A stretch of DNA of 57,121 nucleotides from Clostridium sp. OF09-36 (GTDB taxonomy: Bacteria; Bacillota; Clostridia; Lachnospirales; Lachnospiraceae): NCBI RefSeq assembly GCF_003481985.1, contig NZ_QUMD01000021.1:1-57121 (forward strand), given 5' to 3'. Position numbers and translations under genes: made by a program. Shown one piece after another: positions 33,445 through 42,776 of this stretch; the stretch's first letter is position 1, and every line of letters begins with the position of its first letter. The notes under the pieces were generated by a model that saw nothing but the letters and a program-made list of their open reading frames with translations, was not told the DNA's origin and made no database searches.

Positions 33445-35385
33445 ATGAGCTTAATTACAATTGAACATTTGACAAAATCTTATACCGAGCGCCTGCTGTT
33501 TGATGATACTGCATTCAGCATCAACGAAGGCGAGAAGGTTGGCCTGATCGGCATCAACGGAACCGGAAAATCCACGCTGTTAAAGATCGTGGCAGGTCTG
33601 GAGGAGCCGGATGACGGCTCCGTGGTGCGCCGCCGCAACTTATATATCCGCTACCTTCCGCAGATCCCGGTCTTCACCGCAGGGGATACGGTTCTGGATG
33701 CAATCGTGCGGGACAATGCGTCAGAGCCACATTTTTCCTCCCGCGAGGAAATCGAGGCCAGCGCGAAGAATATTCTGACGCGGCTTGGCATCTATGACTT
33801 TGACGAGAAGGTGGAGCATTTGTCCGGTGGTCAGAGAAAGCGTGTGGCGCTGACCAGTGTGCTGCTCTCCACAGCCGATCTTCTGATCCTGGACGAGCCG
33901 ACCAACCACTTAGACAGTGAGATGGCAGACTGGCTTGAGGACTACTTAAAGAAATTCCGCGGTGCGCTTCTTATGATCACGCATGACCGGTATTTTCTGG
34001 ACAGCGTAACGAACCGGATCGTGGAGCTGGATAAAGGAAAGCTTTACAGCTATCAGACCAACTATGAGGGATTTGTAAAGCTGAAAGCAGAGCGCATCGA
34101 CATTGCAGTGGCATCGGAGCGCAAGCGTCAGTCCATCTTAAAAACTGAGCTTGCCTGGATGCAGCGAGGTGCCCGTGCACGTTCCACCAAGCAGAAGGCC
34201 CACATCCAGCGCTATGAAGCCCTTCGTGACATGGATGCGCCGGAGTTTGACAAAGAGGTGGAGATGGAATCTATTTCCAGCCGTCTGGGACGTACAACGG
34301 TCGAGGTGAAGGATCTGTGCAAGTCTTACGGCAATAAGGTGCTGCTAAAAGATTTCACCTACATTTTCTTAAAGAATGACCGTGTGGGAATCATCGGACC
34401 GAACGGAAGCGGAAAGTCCACGCTCATGAAGATGATCGCCGGATGGGTGCAGCCGGATTCCGGAAGCATTGAGATCGGCCAGACCGTAAAGATCGGTTAT
34501 TTTTCCCAGGAAAACGAGGCAATGGATGAAAGCTTAAAGGTCATCGATTACATCCGCAATGTGGCAGAGTACGTGCAGACGAAGGACGGAAGCATCAGCG
34601 CATCCCAGATGCTGGAGCGCTTTCTGTTTCCGGGAAGCGTGCAGTATACCACGATCAGCCGCCTTTCCGGCGGTGAAAAGCGCAGACTGTATCTCTTACG
34701 GATCCTGATGGATGCGCCAAATGTCCTGCTCCTGGATGAGCCGACCAACGACCTCGACATCCGCACGCTGACCATTCTGGAGGATTATCTGGACAGCTTC
34801 CAGGGCATCGTGATCACGGTATCGCATGACCGGTATTTCCTGGACCGTATGGTGCGCCGGATCTTCGCGTTTGAGGGAGACGGAAAGGTTGTGCAGTATG
34901 AGGGCGGCTTCACCGATTATCAGGCGGCATATCTGCTAAAACACCCGGATCTTCTGGGTGGAAGTGCTGGACGCGGGAAGAATGGTGCAGCAGGAGATAG
35001 TTATGGCCGTGGCGCTGCGGGAAGTGTTGGAGCAGCTGGTGGAAATGGAGCAGCAGGAAGTCTGGACCAGAATGCAGTGGATGCGGATGGCCTCAATGCA
35101 GCTGGTGCAGGCAAAAAATCCTCCCAGGATGGCCGTGCACACCAGAAAAAGCTGAAGTTCTCCTATAAAGAGCAGCGCGAGTGGGATACCATCGAAGATG
35201 AGATTGCCAGTCTGGAAGCAGAGATCGAGGCATTGGACGGCCAGATCGCGGAATCCGCGACTAATTATGGCAAGCTGAATCAGCTGATGGCTGAGAAGGC
35301 TGAAAAGGAAGCATTGCTGGAAGAGAAAATGGACCGCTGGATGTATTTACAGGAATTAGCGGAGAAGATTGCCGCGCAGTCATAA
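33445..35385 (+). CDS. ABC-F ATPase (Uup type) with Gly/Ala linker and C-terminal coiled coil
   Basis: 646 residues. Domain 1: G-I-N-G-T-G-K-S-T, L-S-G-G-Q-R-K-R-V-A-L, D-E-P-T-N-H-L-D, I-T-H-D-R. Domain 2: G-P-N-G-S-G-K-S-T, L-S-G-G-E-K-R-R-L-Y-L, D-E-P-T-N-D-L-D (Uup hallmark), V-S-H-D-R-Y. After residue 500 comes a low-complexity Gly/Ala/Ser stretch of about 55 residues, then a Lys/Glu coiled coil (about 570-640), the DNA/ribosome-interacting tail of Uup. Family role: ribosome rescue or assembly and suppression of transposon precise excision in E. coli. The second ABC-F in a row. Confidence 0.94.
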   Translation: MSLITIEHLTKSYTERLLFDDTAFSINEGEKVGLIGINGTGKSTLLKIVAGLEEPDDGSVVRRRNLYIRYLPQIPVFTAGDTVLDAIVRDNASEPHFSSREEIEASAKNILTRLGIYDFDEKVEHLSGGQRKRVALTSVLLSTADLLILDEPTNHLDSEMADWLEDYLKKFRGALLMITHDRYFLDSVTNRIVELDKGKLYSYQTNYEGFVKLKAERIDIAVASERKRQSILKTELAWMQRGARARSTKQKAHIQRYEALRDMDAPEFDKEVEMESISSRLGRTTVEVKDLCKSYGNKVLLKDFTYIFLKNDRVGIIGPNGSGKSTLMKMIAGWVQPDSGSIEIGQTVKIGYFSQENEAMDESLKVIDYIRNVAEYVQTKDGSISASQMLERFLFPGSVQYTTISRLSGGEKRRLYLLRILMDAPNVLLLDEPTNDLDIRTLTILEDYLDSFQGIVITVSHDRYFLDRMVRRIFAFEGDGKVVQYEGGFTDYQAAYLLKHPDLLGGSAGRGKNGAAGDSYGRGAAGSVGAAGGNGAAGSLDQNAVDADGLNAAGAGKKSSQDGRAHQKKLKFSYKEQREWDTIEDEIASLEAEIEALDGQIAESATNYGKLNQLMAEKAEKEALLEEKMDRWMYLQELAEKIAAQS

Positions 35386-35434
35386 CATTTCAGGATTTTT
35401 ATGGTATTCATGCGTAAGCTTAATTTTTTCAAGC

Positions 35435-35465
35435 CCTGAAACATGCAGATTCAGGAGATTTTTGT
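35435..35465 (+). terminator. weak terminator after the Uup-type gene
   Basis: CCTGAA (35435-35440) / TTCAGG (35450-35455), then AGATTTTTG. Short stem, modest T-run. Confidence 0.45.
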
Positions 35466-35543
35466 TATGGCTTCTTTACGAAAATATAAATATAAGGCAT
35501 ATCAGCTATGATTTTTTGCAATGTAAGTTTCGAAATCAAAGGA

Positions 35544-35635
35544 TTGACTTTAGCAAATTAACTTGCTATAATTTCTACGATACGTTGAGAGCAATGGGGC
35601 TCCGCCGATATTGGCGGTGCCTCATTGTCTTTTTT
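35544..35635 (+). promoter_or_regulatory. gdhA leader: promoter followed at once by a terminator (attenuator)
   Basis: TTGACT (35544-35549), 17-bp spacer, TATAAT (35567-35572). About 20 bp later there is a strong hairpin, CAATGGGGC-CCGCC / GGCGG-GCCTCATTG (35592-35627), with a T6 run after TC. Most transcripts would end at about 55 nt. gdhA translation starts 40 bp beyond, after AAGGAGGAG. Confidence 0.75.
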
Positions 35636-35670
35636 AAGAAAAAGATAATAGCTCAAGGAGGAGAATAGTT

Positions 35671-37004
35671 ATGTCTTATGTAGATGAGGTCTATGAGAGA
35701 GTAGTAGCACAGAACCCGGGCGAGCCGGAGTTCCATCAGGCAGTCAAAGAGGTTCTGGATTCCTTAAAACTGGTGATTGACGCAAACGAGGAGAAATACC
35801 GCAAAGCAGGTATCCTGGAGCGTTTTGTAGAGCCGGAGAGAATCGTCTCCTTCAAGGTTCCGTGGGTAGATGATAAGGCAACGTACAGGTAAACAAGGGC
35901 TACCGCGTACAGTTCAACAGCGCGATCGGACCGTACAAGGGAGGTCTTCGTCTCCATCCGTCCGTAAACCAGAGCATCTTAAAATTCTTAGGTTTCGAGC
36001 AGACCCTGAAAAACTCCTTAACCGGACTGCCTATGGGTGGTGGTAAAGGTGGTTCCAACTTCGACCCGAAGGGCAAATCTGACCGTGAGGTTATGGCATT
36101 CTGCCAGAGCTTTATGACTGAGCTGTACCGTCATATCGGTAAAGATACCGACTGCCCGGCTGGCGATATCGGTGTAGGCGCAAGAGAGGTTGGTTTCCTG
36201 TTTGGTCAGTACAAGAGAATTACCGGTCTGTATGAGGGCGTCCTGACTGGTAAGGGTCTGACTTTCGGTGGTTCCCTGGCAAGAACCCAGGCAACCGGTT
36301 ATGGTCTGGTCTATATCCTGGATGAGATGTTAAAGCACAATGGCAAAGAGCTGGCTGGCAAGACCGTTGTTGTTTCTGGTTCCGGAAACGTTGCAACCTA
36401 CGCAGTAGAGAAAGCTCAGCAGATGGGTGCAAAGGTTGTTGCCATGAGCGATTCCAACGGCTATGTATATGATCCAGACGGCATCAAGCTGGATGTTGTA
36501 AAAGAGATCAAAGAAGGTCGCCGCGGCAGAATCAAAGAGTATGTTGAGGCTGTTCCGACTGCAAAATACACCGAGGGCAAGGGCATCTGGACCATTCCGT
36601 GTGACATCGCACTTCCGTGCGCAACCCAGAACGAGCTGAACTTAGACGATGCAAAGGCACTGATCGCAAACGGCTGCTTCGCAGTAGCTGAGGGTGCTAA
36701 CATGCCGTCCACCAGAGAGGCTACCGACCTGTTCGTAGAGAAGAAGATCCTCTTCATGCCTGGTAAGGCTGCAAACGCAGGCGGTGTTGCTGTATCCGGT
36801 CTGGAGCAGAGCCAGAACAGCATGAGAATGTCCTGGACCTTCGAAGAGGTTGATGCAAAACTGCATGACATCATGGTTGGCATTTTCGCAAAAGCAAACG
36901 ATGCTGCAAAACGTTACGGCGTAGAAGGCAACTATGTTGCAGGCGCAAACATTGCAGGATTTGAGAAAGTTGCAGAGGCTATGCTGGCACAGGGTATTGT
37001 ATAA
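35671..37004 (+). CDS. gdhA: NADP-type glutamate dehydrogenase GdhA (frameshifted)
   Basis: Restored length 444 residues, the normal size of the hexameric 50-kDa type. The N-terminal part stops at 35892. Restoring one G in GG at 35877-35878 gives V-D-D-K-G-N-V-Q-V-N-K-G-Y-R-V-Q-F-N and rejoins the rest. Active-site marks: P-Y-K-G-G-L-R, G-L-P-M-G-G-G-K-G-G-S (catalytic Lys region), P-A-G-D-I-G-V-G, and nucleotide fold V-S-G-S-G-N-V-A. It interconverts 2-oxoglutarate plus ammonium and glutamate, joining nitrogen assimilation to carbon flow. Own promoter and attenuator upstream, terminator downstream. Confidence 0.93.
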
Positions 37005-37036
37005 GACAAGTCTTGAGCTGAACATAAACAGATAAC

Positions 37037-37083
37037 AAAAACTCCCACGGGACTGTGAAAATGGTTCCGGGGGAGTTTTTTAT
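37037..37083. terminator. gdhA terminator (bidirectional)
   Basis: AAAAACTCCC ... GGGAGTTTTTT, with an inner CGGGA/TTCCG pair. A-rich left arm and T-rich right arm let it serve both gdhA and the convergent minus-strand oxidoreductase gene. Confidence 0.85.
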
Positions 37084-37122
37084 TGCCTTGTATATCAAGA
37101 AGGCGAGTGGTGCGGCTGCTGA

Positions 37123-38157
37123 TTATAGTTTGATCTCATTTCCATTAGAAACAGCTAAAGCTTCCGCTGTTTTTGTGAGTTCCAGTGCAAATTCCAGAGA
37201 GCCAATATCTGGCTTCCGCTTTTCCAGAATACAGTTGCAAAATTCTATCATTTCCTGATACATGCCCTGGACAAATGCAGCCTGATTGTCGAGAGATGCT
37301 TTGCAGTTCTGGACTTTCCAGACAACTGCGCCACAGTCATCACCTGGTGCAGTGAAAGAAGTGGCGCGTTCGTAAACAAAAGGAATTCCTCTTTGCAGTG
37401 TGACTTTACTGCTGTCATCGATGTGCAGATGCCACTTCTGGGAATAAAAATGATATTCCTCAATTGGCTGGGGACCGGATGCAAGGTAAAATGTGCCGAT
37501 TGCACCATTTTTAAATTTGATGATATTTGCGCCATGCCCAGTTTCATTTTGGACAGAAACAACGGACTGCACGGAACCTCCGGTTGCAAGCATGACAGAA
37601 AGAGGATGGCAGCCGTTGTTCAGCCAGTCTGTCCGGATACCCTTCTGAATCACTTCCGTCCAGTTTTGAGGCATTTTCATAGGGTATACGGCAAGCATGC
37701 TTTCCAGATTCCCGTATTTCTCGGACTGGATCACTTCGCGGGATTTGGTTACAGCGGGCATAAAGGCTTTTTTGTAGCCGACCAGGGCAACCTGGTCTTG
37801 TCTGGCTTCGATCATCTGCAAAATCTGTTCGCTATTCATGGCGGCAGGTTTTTCTACCCATACGTGTAAGCCGGTCTGAAGAGCCTGGATTACAAGAGAT
37901 GGGTGTGCTTCCGGGGAGACACAGATAAATACACAGTCCAGATTTTCTTTTTCGTACATTTCTTCTGGTTTCTGATAACTTTTACAGCCATACTGGGCGG
38001 CAGTAAGCTGTGCAAGCTCGATGTTGCTGCGATTGCAGACAGCAACGAGCTGAACTGGGAGGAAATTCATAACCGGGAGAATGTTGCGGTATGCATGAGA
38101 ACCGATTCCGACCAATCCGGCTCTCAGTCTGTGAGAAAATTCTCTTTGATAACTCAT
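37123..38157 (-). CDS. Gfo/Idh/MocA-family oxidoreductase
   Basis: 344 residues. N-terminal Rossmann fold begins G-L-V-G-I-G-S-H-A-Y, and the family E-K-P motif is V-E-K-P-A-A-M near residue 112. The C-terminal alpha/beta domain contains W-L-N-N-G-C-H-P, whose His is in the usual catalytic area. These enzymes oxidise or reduce sugar-type hydroxyls with NAD(P). AAGGAGG precedes the ATG. It lies 14 bp downstream of the HbpS-like gene in a minus-strand pair, divergent from the GntR gene and probably under the same repressor. Confidence 0.9.
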   Translation of the reverse strand: MSYQREFSHRLRAGLVGIGSHAYRNILPVMNFLPVQLVAVCNRSNIELAQLTAAQYGCKSYQKPEEMYEKENLDCVFICVSPEAHPSLVIQALQTGLHVWVEKPAAMNSEQILQMIEARQDQVALVGYKKAFMPAVTKSREVIQSEKYGNLESMLAVYPMKMPQNWTEVIQKGIRTDWLNNGCHPLSVMLATGGSVQSVVSVQNETGHGANIIKFKNGAIGTFYLASGPQPIEEYHFYSQKWHLHIDDSSKVTLQRGIPFVYERATSFTAPGDDCGAVVWKVQNCKASLDNQAAFVQGMYQEMIEFCNCILEKRKPDIGSLEFALELTKTAEALAVSNGNEIKL

Positions 38158-38171
38158 ATGCTAGTGCCTCC

Positions 38172-38658
38172 TTATGCTTTTTTCAGAAAACGTCTGAGAG
38201 CCTCGACACATACTTCGTGGTCTTCTGCTGCGGAAAGACCCAGACACACCGATCATTCCGACCATACCGGTTCCAGGAATTACAATAGGAAAACCACCTC
38301 CGGCACATTGATACTCCTGCGGCGCATAATAATCATAAAACTGTCGTCCTTTTGTAATATATTTTTCACCGGCATACATAGAGCAATGTTCAAATTTTGT
38401 GACGGTATTTAATTTCCTCTGCGCAAAAAGGCGATTATCCCAGTTGGCACCATCCATACAGTGGGAAAAAACAATATTTTCACCGCGGCGGATTTCGATG
38501 TAAACGCCGCTTTTCTTTGCTTCATGGATATAAGCGACAGCCTGCAGGCCAATGGTTAATGCATCTTCGTTGGAAAATGAGGATAACACCAGTTCCTGCT
38601 CCAGGGCAAGAAGTTCCTGAGCTTTTTCCTGTGCGGTTTGCGTGGTTTGTGGATTCAT
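38172..38658 (-). CDS. HbpS/GlcG-like (UPF0303) protein, frameshifted C-terminus
   Basis: Restored length 161 residues. Core features: E-D-A-L-T-I-G-L, V-Y-I-E-I-R-R-G-E-N-I-V-F-S-H-C-M-D-G, W-D-N-R-L-F-A-Q-R-K and G-G-G-F-P-I-V-I-P-G-T-G-M-V-G-M-I-G-V-S-G, which match the UPF0303/heme-degrading-domain group. The deposited frame drifts into an Arg/Ser-rich end. Removing one base from the CCC run at 38239-38241 restores L-S-A-A-E-D-H-E-V-C-V-E-A-L-R-R-F-L with a stop at 38172. Such proteins often accompany hydroxyacid or diol catabolic genes and bind small molecules or heme; the role here is unknown. AAGGAGG upstream. Confidence 0.82.
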
Positions 38659-38705
38659 ATGGAAGGTCCTCCTTAATTAAGATTAAATTTGTTTGCATGA
38701 TATTA

Positions 38706-38717
38706 CTGTTATAACAG
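38706..38717. promoter_or_regulatory. GntR-type operator, copy 1
   Basis: CTGTTATAACAG, a perfect 12-bp palindrome about 50 bp upstream of the minus-strand HbpS-like gene. Confidence 0.75.
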
Positions 38718-38827
38718 AATGTCAATATGATAAAAGCAGATTCGCTGGAAGAATATGAAATGTGCACAAAAGACAATGTTAATTTTTGAACAGAATGTAG
38801 AACTAGGGAATATGCACAAAATAGATA

Positions 38828-38857
38828 TTGACAAAAACGTTATAACAGTAATATTAT
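38828..38857 (+). promoter_or_regulatory. GntR-gene promoter with operator copy 2
   Basis: TTGACA (38828-38833), 18-bp spacer, TATTAT (38852-38857). The spacer holds ACGTTATAACAG (38837-38848), matching the palindrome at 10 of 12 positions. A repressor bound there would block polymerase. Confidence 0.75.
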
Positions 38858-38882
38858 GATAGCGTAAAGAGAAGGAGAGAAC

Positions 38883-39548
38883 ATGCAGGAAGAAGTTTTT
38901 CAGACTGCGGCAGATGTCGCATATCGTATTATTTCACAAAAGATCCTGGATGGTGAATTTCCACCAGGAATGAAACTTTCCAGAAGAAAGATGGCAGAAG
39001 TGACCAGTGTCAGTGTCATACCAGTTATTGAAGCTTTAAAGAAACTGGAGGAAGATGGATTGGTTGAATCCAAACCGCAGTGGGGTTCCTTTGTTACCAT
39101 TCCAAATAGAAAGAAAATCATGGAATGTTATCAACTCAGGGAAGCCATCGAATGTCAGGTGGCCCGGATTGTGAGTCAGAATCCTTCTCCGGAGCGCATG
39201 CAGGAGCTGATCTACATTGCAACAGAACTCGATACGGTTCCTTATGAAGAAAACAGTGCATTGGATTCCAGAAAAAATCATCTTCGGTTCCACCGTGGTC
39301 TTGCTGAACTTACAGACAATGAGATGCTGATCAAAACATTAAACCGCATCAATCTGTTCTGGGTATTGTGCAAAGCTTTGGGTGCACGCGCATCTAAAAC
39401 GCAGTATCCAAGATACTGGCATAGAAAGCTTTTGGATGAAATCAACACAGGAGACCCGGAACGGGCGGAAAAAGCCATGCGGGAACATATTCTGGATTCA
39501 CTTGGACCAATTCTTGCAACATTGCCGGAAAAAGAAGAGAAGGCATAA
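38883..39548 (+). CDS. GntR-family (FCD domain) transcriptional regulator
   Basis: 221 residues. Winged helix at residues 8-72: V-A-Y-R-I-I-S-Q-K-I-L-D-G-E-F-P-P-G, then R-K-M-A-E-V-T-S-V-S-V-I-P-V-I-E-A-L-K-K-L-E-E-D-G-L-V. The C-terminal all-helical FCD domain has the metal-type pattern (H-L-R-F-H-R-G-L and late His residues). FadR-type members sense carboxylates. The four TGTTATAACA-core palindromes around this gene and before tctC are the obvious targets. GGAGAG precedes the ATG. Confidence 0.92.
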   Translation: MQEEVFQTAADVAYRIISQKILDGEFPPGMKLSRRKMAEVTSVSVIPVIEALKKLEEDGLVESKPQWGSFVTIPNRKKIMECYQLREAIECQVARIVSQNPSPERMQELIYIATELDTVPYEENSALDSRKNHLRFHRGLAELTDNEMLIKTLNRINLFWVLCKALGARASKTQYPRYWHRKLLDEINTGDPERAEKAMREHILDSLGPILATLPEKEEKA

Positions 39549-39600
39549 GCAGACCCAAATGAGAGAAAGTCAAAAAGCATTATTTTGCTTACTTTTTTAT

Positions 39601-39612
39601 ATGTTATAACAG
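39601..39612. promoter_or_regulatory. GntR-type operator, copy 3
   Basis: ATGTTATAACAG, one mismatch from the palindrome, followed by a further TCATAACA half-like segment. It lies in the 182-bp gap before tctC. Confidence 0.7.
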
Positions 39613-39668
39613 TCATAACAATATGGCGTAAGGAGGGGAGTAGGAAGAGCTTTTATTTTTTACCCAAA

Positions 39669-39680
39669 CTGTTATAACAG
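39669..39680. promoter_or_regulatory. GntR-type operator, copy 4
   Basis: Perfect CTGTTATAACAG, 50 bp upstream of the tctC start codon. Confidence 0.75.
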
Positions 39681-39730
39681 TGATATCTAAGCGATTAATA
39701 TTAATTTTACAAGATAAAAGGAGAAGAACT

Positions 39731-40699
39731 ATGAAGAAAAAAATCGCAGTGGTACTTGCAACAGCAATCGCAGCCAGCATGGTATTTACAGGATGCAGCA
39801 AAAAGGAGGATACTTACCCGAGTGACTCGATCCAGATCGTGGTACCGGTAAAGGCCGGAGGAGATACGGACGCAAATGCCCGTCTGCTGACAAAGTACAT
39901 GGAAAAAGAATTGGGTGTGGCTATGCCGGTTGTAAACGTTTCAGGTTCTTCTGGAACGATTGGTATGGAGCAGGTTCGTTCCGCAGAGCCAGATGGTTAC
40001 AATGCCCTGTTCTTCCACACAGAAGCTATGCTTCCGGAAATTGCGGAGTTGGTGGATTATCAGCTGGATGCGTTTAAAATGGCTGGTGTGTGCCTGCAGG
40101 CGAACACAACGCTTCTTGTAACTCATAAAGATTCTGGCTTTTCTACATTTCAGGAGTTTATTGACCAGGCAAAAGCAAATCCGGGCAAGCTTGAATTTGG
40201 TATGGCTGTAGGCGGTTATCCGCAGTTAGTTGGTCTTGCACTTGAAAAAGAGGCTGGTATTGATCTGAATCTTGTTGATATCGGTGGTAATGCAGATAAA
40301 GTAGCTGCTCTTGCTGGCCATAATACCGATATCATCAACGTAGAGTACGCAGTTGTAAAGGACTATCTGGAGACCGGAGAGTTCGTAGCACTGGCTGTTT
40401 TAAACGATGAAAGAAACCCGCTGTTCCCAGACATCCCAACTGCAAAAGAGCAGGGACTGGACAATATGGTATTTGGTAAATTCTTCTTTGTTGCATTCCC
40501 AAAAGAAACTCCGGATGATATTGTAAATACCTTTAGTGCAGCTATGAAGAAAGTTGTTGAGAATCCGGAATTTGTTAAGGCAGCAGAAGATTCCTACGCA
40601 TTAACCCCGGTTTACATGGATCCGAAGGAAGCTACAGAGTATGCACAGCAGGTATACGATAAGCTGAATTCTTATAAGGATCTGTTCGTAGCACAGTAG
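39731..40699 (+). CDS. tctC: tripartite tricarboxylate transporter substrate-binding lipoprotein TctC
   Basis: 322 residues. Lipoprotein signal ending V-F-T-G-C. The Bug/TctC fold follows: I-Q-I-V-V-P-V-K-A-G-G-D-T-D, N-V-S-G-S-S-G-T-I-G, and later F-P-D-I-P-T-A-K-E-Q-G, the standard motifs that coordinate a carboxylate through water. AAAGGAG supports the ATG at 39731. It captures a di/tricarboxylate or sugar acid for TctAB. It sits downstream of two GntR operators and heads the catabolic operon. Confidence 0.93.
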   Translation: MKKKIAVVLATAIAASMVFTGCSKKEDTYPSDSIQIVVPVKAGGDTDANARLLTKYMEKELGVAMPVVNVSGSSGTIGMEQVRSAEPDGYNALFFHTEAMLPEIAELVDYQLDAFKMAGVCLQANTTLLVTHKDSGFSTFQEFIDQAKANPGKLEFGMAVGGYPQLVGLALEKEAGIDLNLVDIGGNADKVAALAGHNTDIINVEYAVVKDYLETGEFVALAVLNDERNPLFPDIPTAKEQGLDNMVFGKFFFVAFPKETPDDIVNTFSAAMKKVVENPEFVKAAEDSYALTPVYMDPKEATEYAQQVYDKLNSYKDLFVAQ

Positions 40700-40722
40700 T
40701 CTTAAAGCCAGATAGTATGACA

Positions 40723-40758
40723 GTGGACCAGGACAGTACGTCTGCTGGTCCACTTTTT
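40723..40758 (+). terminator. hairpin/terminator between tctC and tctB
   Basis: GTGGACCAG (40723-40731) / CTGGTCCAC (40745-40753), then TTTTT. Partial termination would give more binding protein than membrane subunits. Confidence 0.85.
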
Positions 40759-40790
40759 ATGCCAGGCTGACAGGAAGGAGACCCTAAATT

Positions 40791-41252
40791 ATGAAAAAGT
40801 ACAGCGATATGATCTGTGGAATGATCGGTATTGCGATAGCTGTTATTTTATTTATTCTCAGTTTTCAGATTAACAGGAAAGAAGGAGATCTGATCGGAGC
40901 CGGATTTCTGCCGATGATCGTTGCGGTTATTGTATTTTTCTTTTCACTGATATTGACCATGAGAGGATGGAAATCCAGTAAAACTTATGTGGAAAAGCCA
41001 GTTGAATACAAGAAAAATACCATAGGCGTGTGGAGCATGATTGTGGCATGTTTTCTGTATGCGGCTTTGTTAAAACCGGTTGGATTTATCATCGACAGTG
41101 TCTGGTTTCTGTATTTTACCTTGTGTATGATGACAAAAAAAGAAAACATCAAATGGGTAAGATTTGGAATTTTGGCAGTGGTGGCCGTTGTGATCATTTA
41201 CCTGATCTTCACGGAAATTTTTGGAATACGTCTGCCGAAAGGAATTCTGTAA
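40791..41252 (+). CDS. tctB: tripartite tricarboxylate transporter small membrane subunit TctB
   Basis: 153 residues with four predicted transmembrane helices and a short charged loop (about residues 62-75), the size and topology of TctB. The G-A-G-F-L-P-M segment is the usual conserved spot. It partners the large subunit TctA. GAAGGAG lies upstream and tctA follows 16 bp later. Confidence 0.92.
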   Translation: MKKYSDMICGMIGIAIAVILFILSFQINRKEGDLIGAGFLPMIVAVIVFFFSLILTMRGWKSSKTYVEKPVEYKKNTIGVWSMIVACFLYAALLKPVGFIIDSVWFLYFTLCMMTKKENIKWVRFGILAVVAVVIIYLIFTEIFGIRLPKGIL

Positions 41253-41268
41253 AGGGAGGAAAAAGAAA

Positions 41269-42771
41269 ATGAGTGAAATCACAGCGGGCATTTTGTCTAT
41301 TTGTAATTTGCCGATTATGGCCCTGATCCTTCTTGGAACATTTATGGGCATTATCGTAGGTGCCATTCCTGGATTAAGTGTAACAATGGGTGTTGCACTG
41401 TTCCTGCCGCTCACTTTTGGCATGGATCCAATTGCAGGTCTGTCTCTTCTCTGTGGATTGTATATCGGAGGAACCTCTGGTGGTCTGATCAGTGCGATCC
41501 TGTTAAAGATGCCAGGTACTGCTGCATCTGTCGCAACAACGTTTGATGGTCATCCTATGGCAGCAAGAGGAGAAGCGGGAAAAGCACTGGGAGTTGGTAT
41601 TGTTGCTTCTTTCTTTGGCGGTCTGATCAGCTATATCATTCTGATGCTGCTGGCTCCATTTATTGCAAAATTTGCCCTGCAGTTTGGACCATATGAGTAC
41701 TTTTCCATTGGACTGTTTTCTTTGACGATGATCGTAAGCCTTTCGTCGGGATCCCTGGTAAAAGGTGTTTTAAGTGGTATGATCGGTCTGATCCTGGCAT
41801 TTGTGGGAATTGCCCCGATTACAAGTTTCACCCGGTTTACGTTTGGAATTTCGGAACTGAATGCCGGATTTAGTATGATTCCAATGCTGATCGGTCTGTT
41901 TGCAGTGGCAGAGGTACTGACTGCACTGGAAGATAAAAACAAGCCTGGAGAAGAACGTGCCCAGGATTGTAAGATTAAAGGATTTGGATTTACTTTGAAT
42001 GATATCAAGGGACAGGGAAGCAATTTCCTGATTTCCACTATGATTGGTACTGCAATCGGTATCCTTCCAGGACTTGGAGCAAGTATCTGTAATATCCTTG
42101 CATACTCTGTGGCTAAGAACCGTTCGAAACATCCGGAGAAATTTGGAACTGGTATTGTAGATGGTCTGATTGCTTCGGAAAGTTCCAACAATGCATCTAC
42201 CGGTGGTGCTTTAGTTCCGTTATTAACGCTGGGACTTCCTGGAGATAACACAACAGCGCTGATCCTGGCTGGCTTTATGATTCATGGTATTACCCCGGGA
42301 CCACTGTTATTCCGTACAGAAGGTAAGCTTGTTTATGGTATTTTTGCAGCCCTGATCGTAGCAAATATCATGATGTTGATTGTAGAGTATCTGGGTATGC
42401 GGGTGTTTATCCGTATTCTGTCGGTACCGAAGAATCTGCTTCTTCCGATTGTTATGATTTTCTGCACTGTAGGTGCGTATGCAAATAACAACCGTGTATT
42501 TGATGTTGTAGTTATGATGTTATTTGGCCTGTTAGGATATGGCATGAAGAAAATGAAGCTGCCGCAGGCGCCGATCATTCTTGCTTTTATTCTTTGCCCG
42601 ACAGTAGAAACAAACCTGCGCCGTGGACTCATGAAGAGCCAGGGAAGTTTTCTCCCATTCCTGACTTCTCCTATTTCCTGTATCTTCCTGCTCATTGCAG
42701 TAGGTACACTGATCTGGACAGTCAGAAAAGAATATCTGAACTCTAAGAAAGTAAGCTTAAAGGAGGCATAA
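41269..42771 (+). CDS. tctA: tripartite tricarboxylate transporter large membrane subunit TctA
   Basis: 500 residues, about twelve helices. Hallmarks: G-I-I-V-G-A-I-P-G-L-S-V-T-M-G-V-A-L-F-L-P near the start, L-K-M-P-G-T-A-A-S-V-A-T-T-F-D-G-H-P-M, and the mirrored second-half motifs G-I-L-P-G-L-G-A-S-I and L-G-L-P-G-D-N-T-T-A. It uses the ion gradient to import the carboxylate bound by TctC. The ATG at 41269 has AGGGAGGA just upstream. Confidence 0.95.
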   Translation: MSEITAGILSICNLPIMALILLGTFMGIIVGAIPGLSVTMGVALFLPLTFGMDPIAGLSLLCGLYIGGTSGGLISAILLKMPGTAASVATTFDGHPMAARGEAGKALGVGIVASFFGGLISYIILMLLAPFIAKFALQFGPYEYFSIGLFSLTMIVSLSSGSLVKGVLSGMIGLILAFVGIAPITSFTRFTFGISELNAGFSMIPMLIGLFAVAEVLTALEDKNKPGEERAQDCKIKGFGFTLNDIKGQGSNFLISTMIGTAIGILPGLGASICNILAYSVAKNRSKHPEKFGTGIVDGLIASESSNNASTGGALVPLLTLGLPGDNTTALILAGFMIHGITPGPLLFRTEGKLVYGIFAALIVANIMMLIVEYLGMRVFIRILSVPKNLLLPIVMIFCTVGAYANNNRVFDVVVMMLFGLLGYGMKKMKLPQAPIILAFILCPTVETNLRRGLMKSQGSFLPFLTSPISCIFLLIAVGTLIWTVRKEYLNSKKVSLKEA

Positions 42772-42776
42772 GAGAC

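Noticed and set aside
35544..35670. gdhA leader as an ANTAR target RNA
   Set aside because: The expected two hairpins with A1/G4 hexaloops are not present; only one terminator stem is seen.
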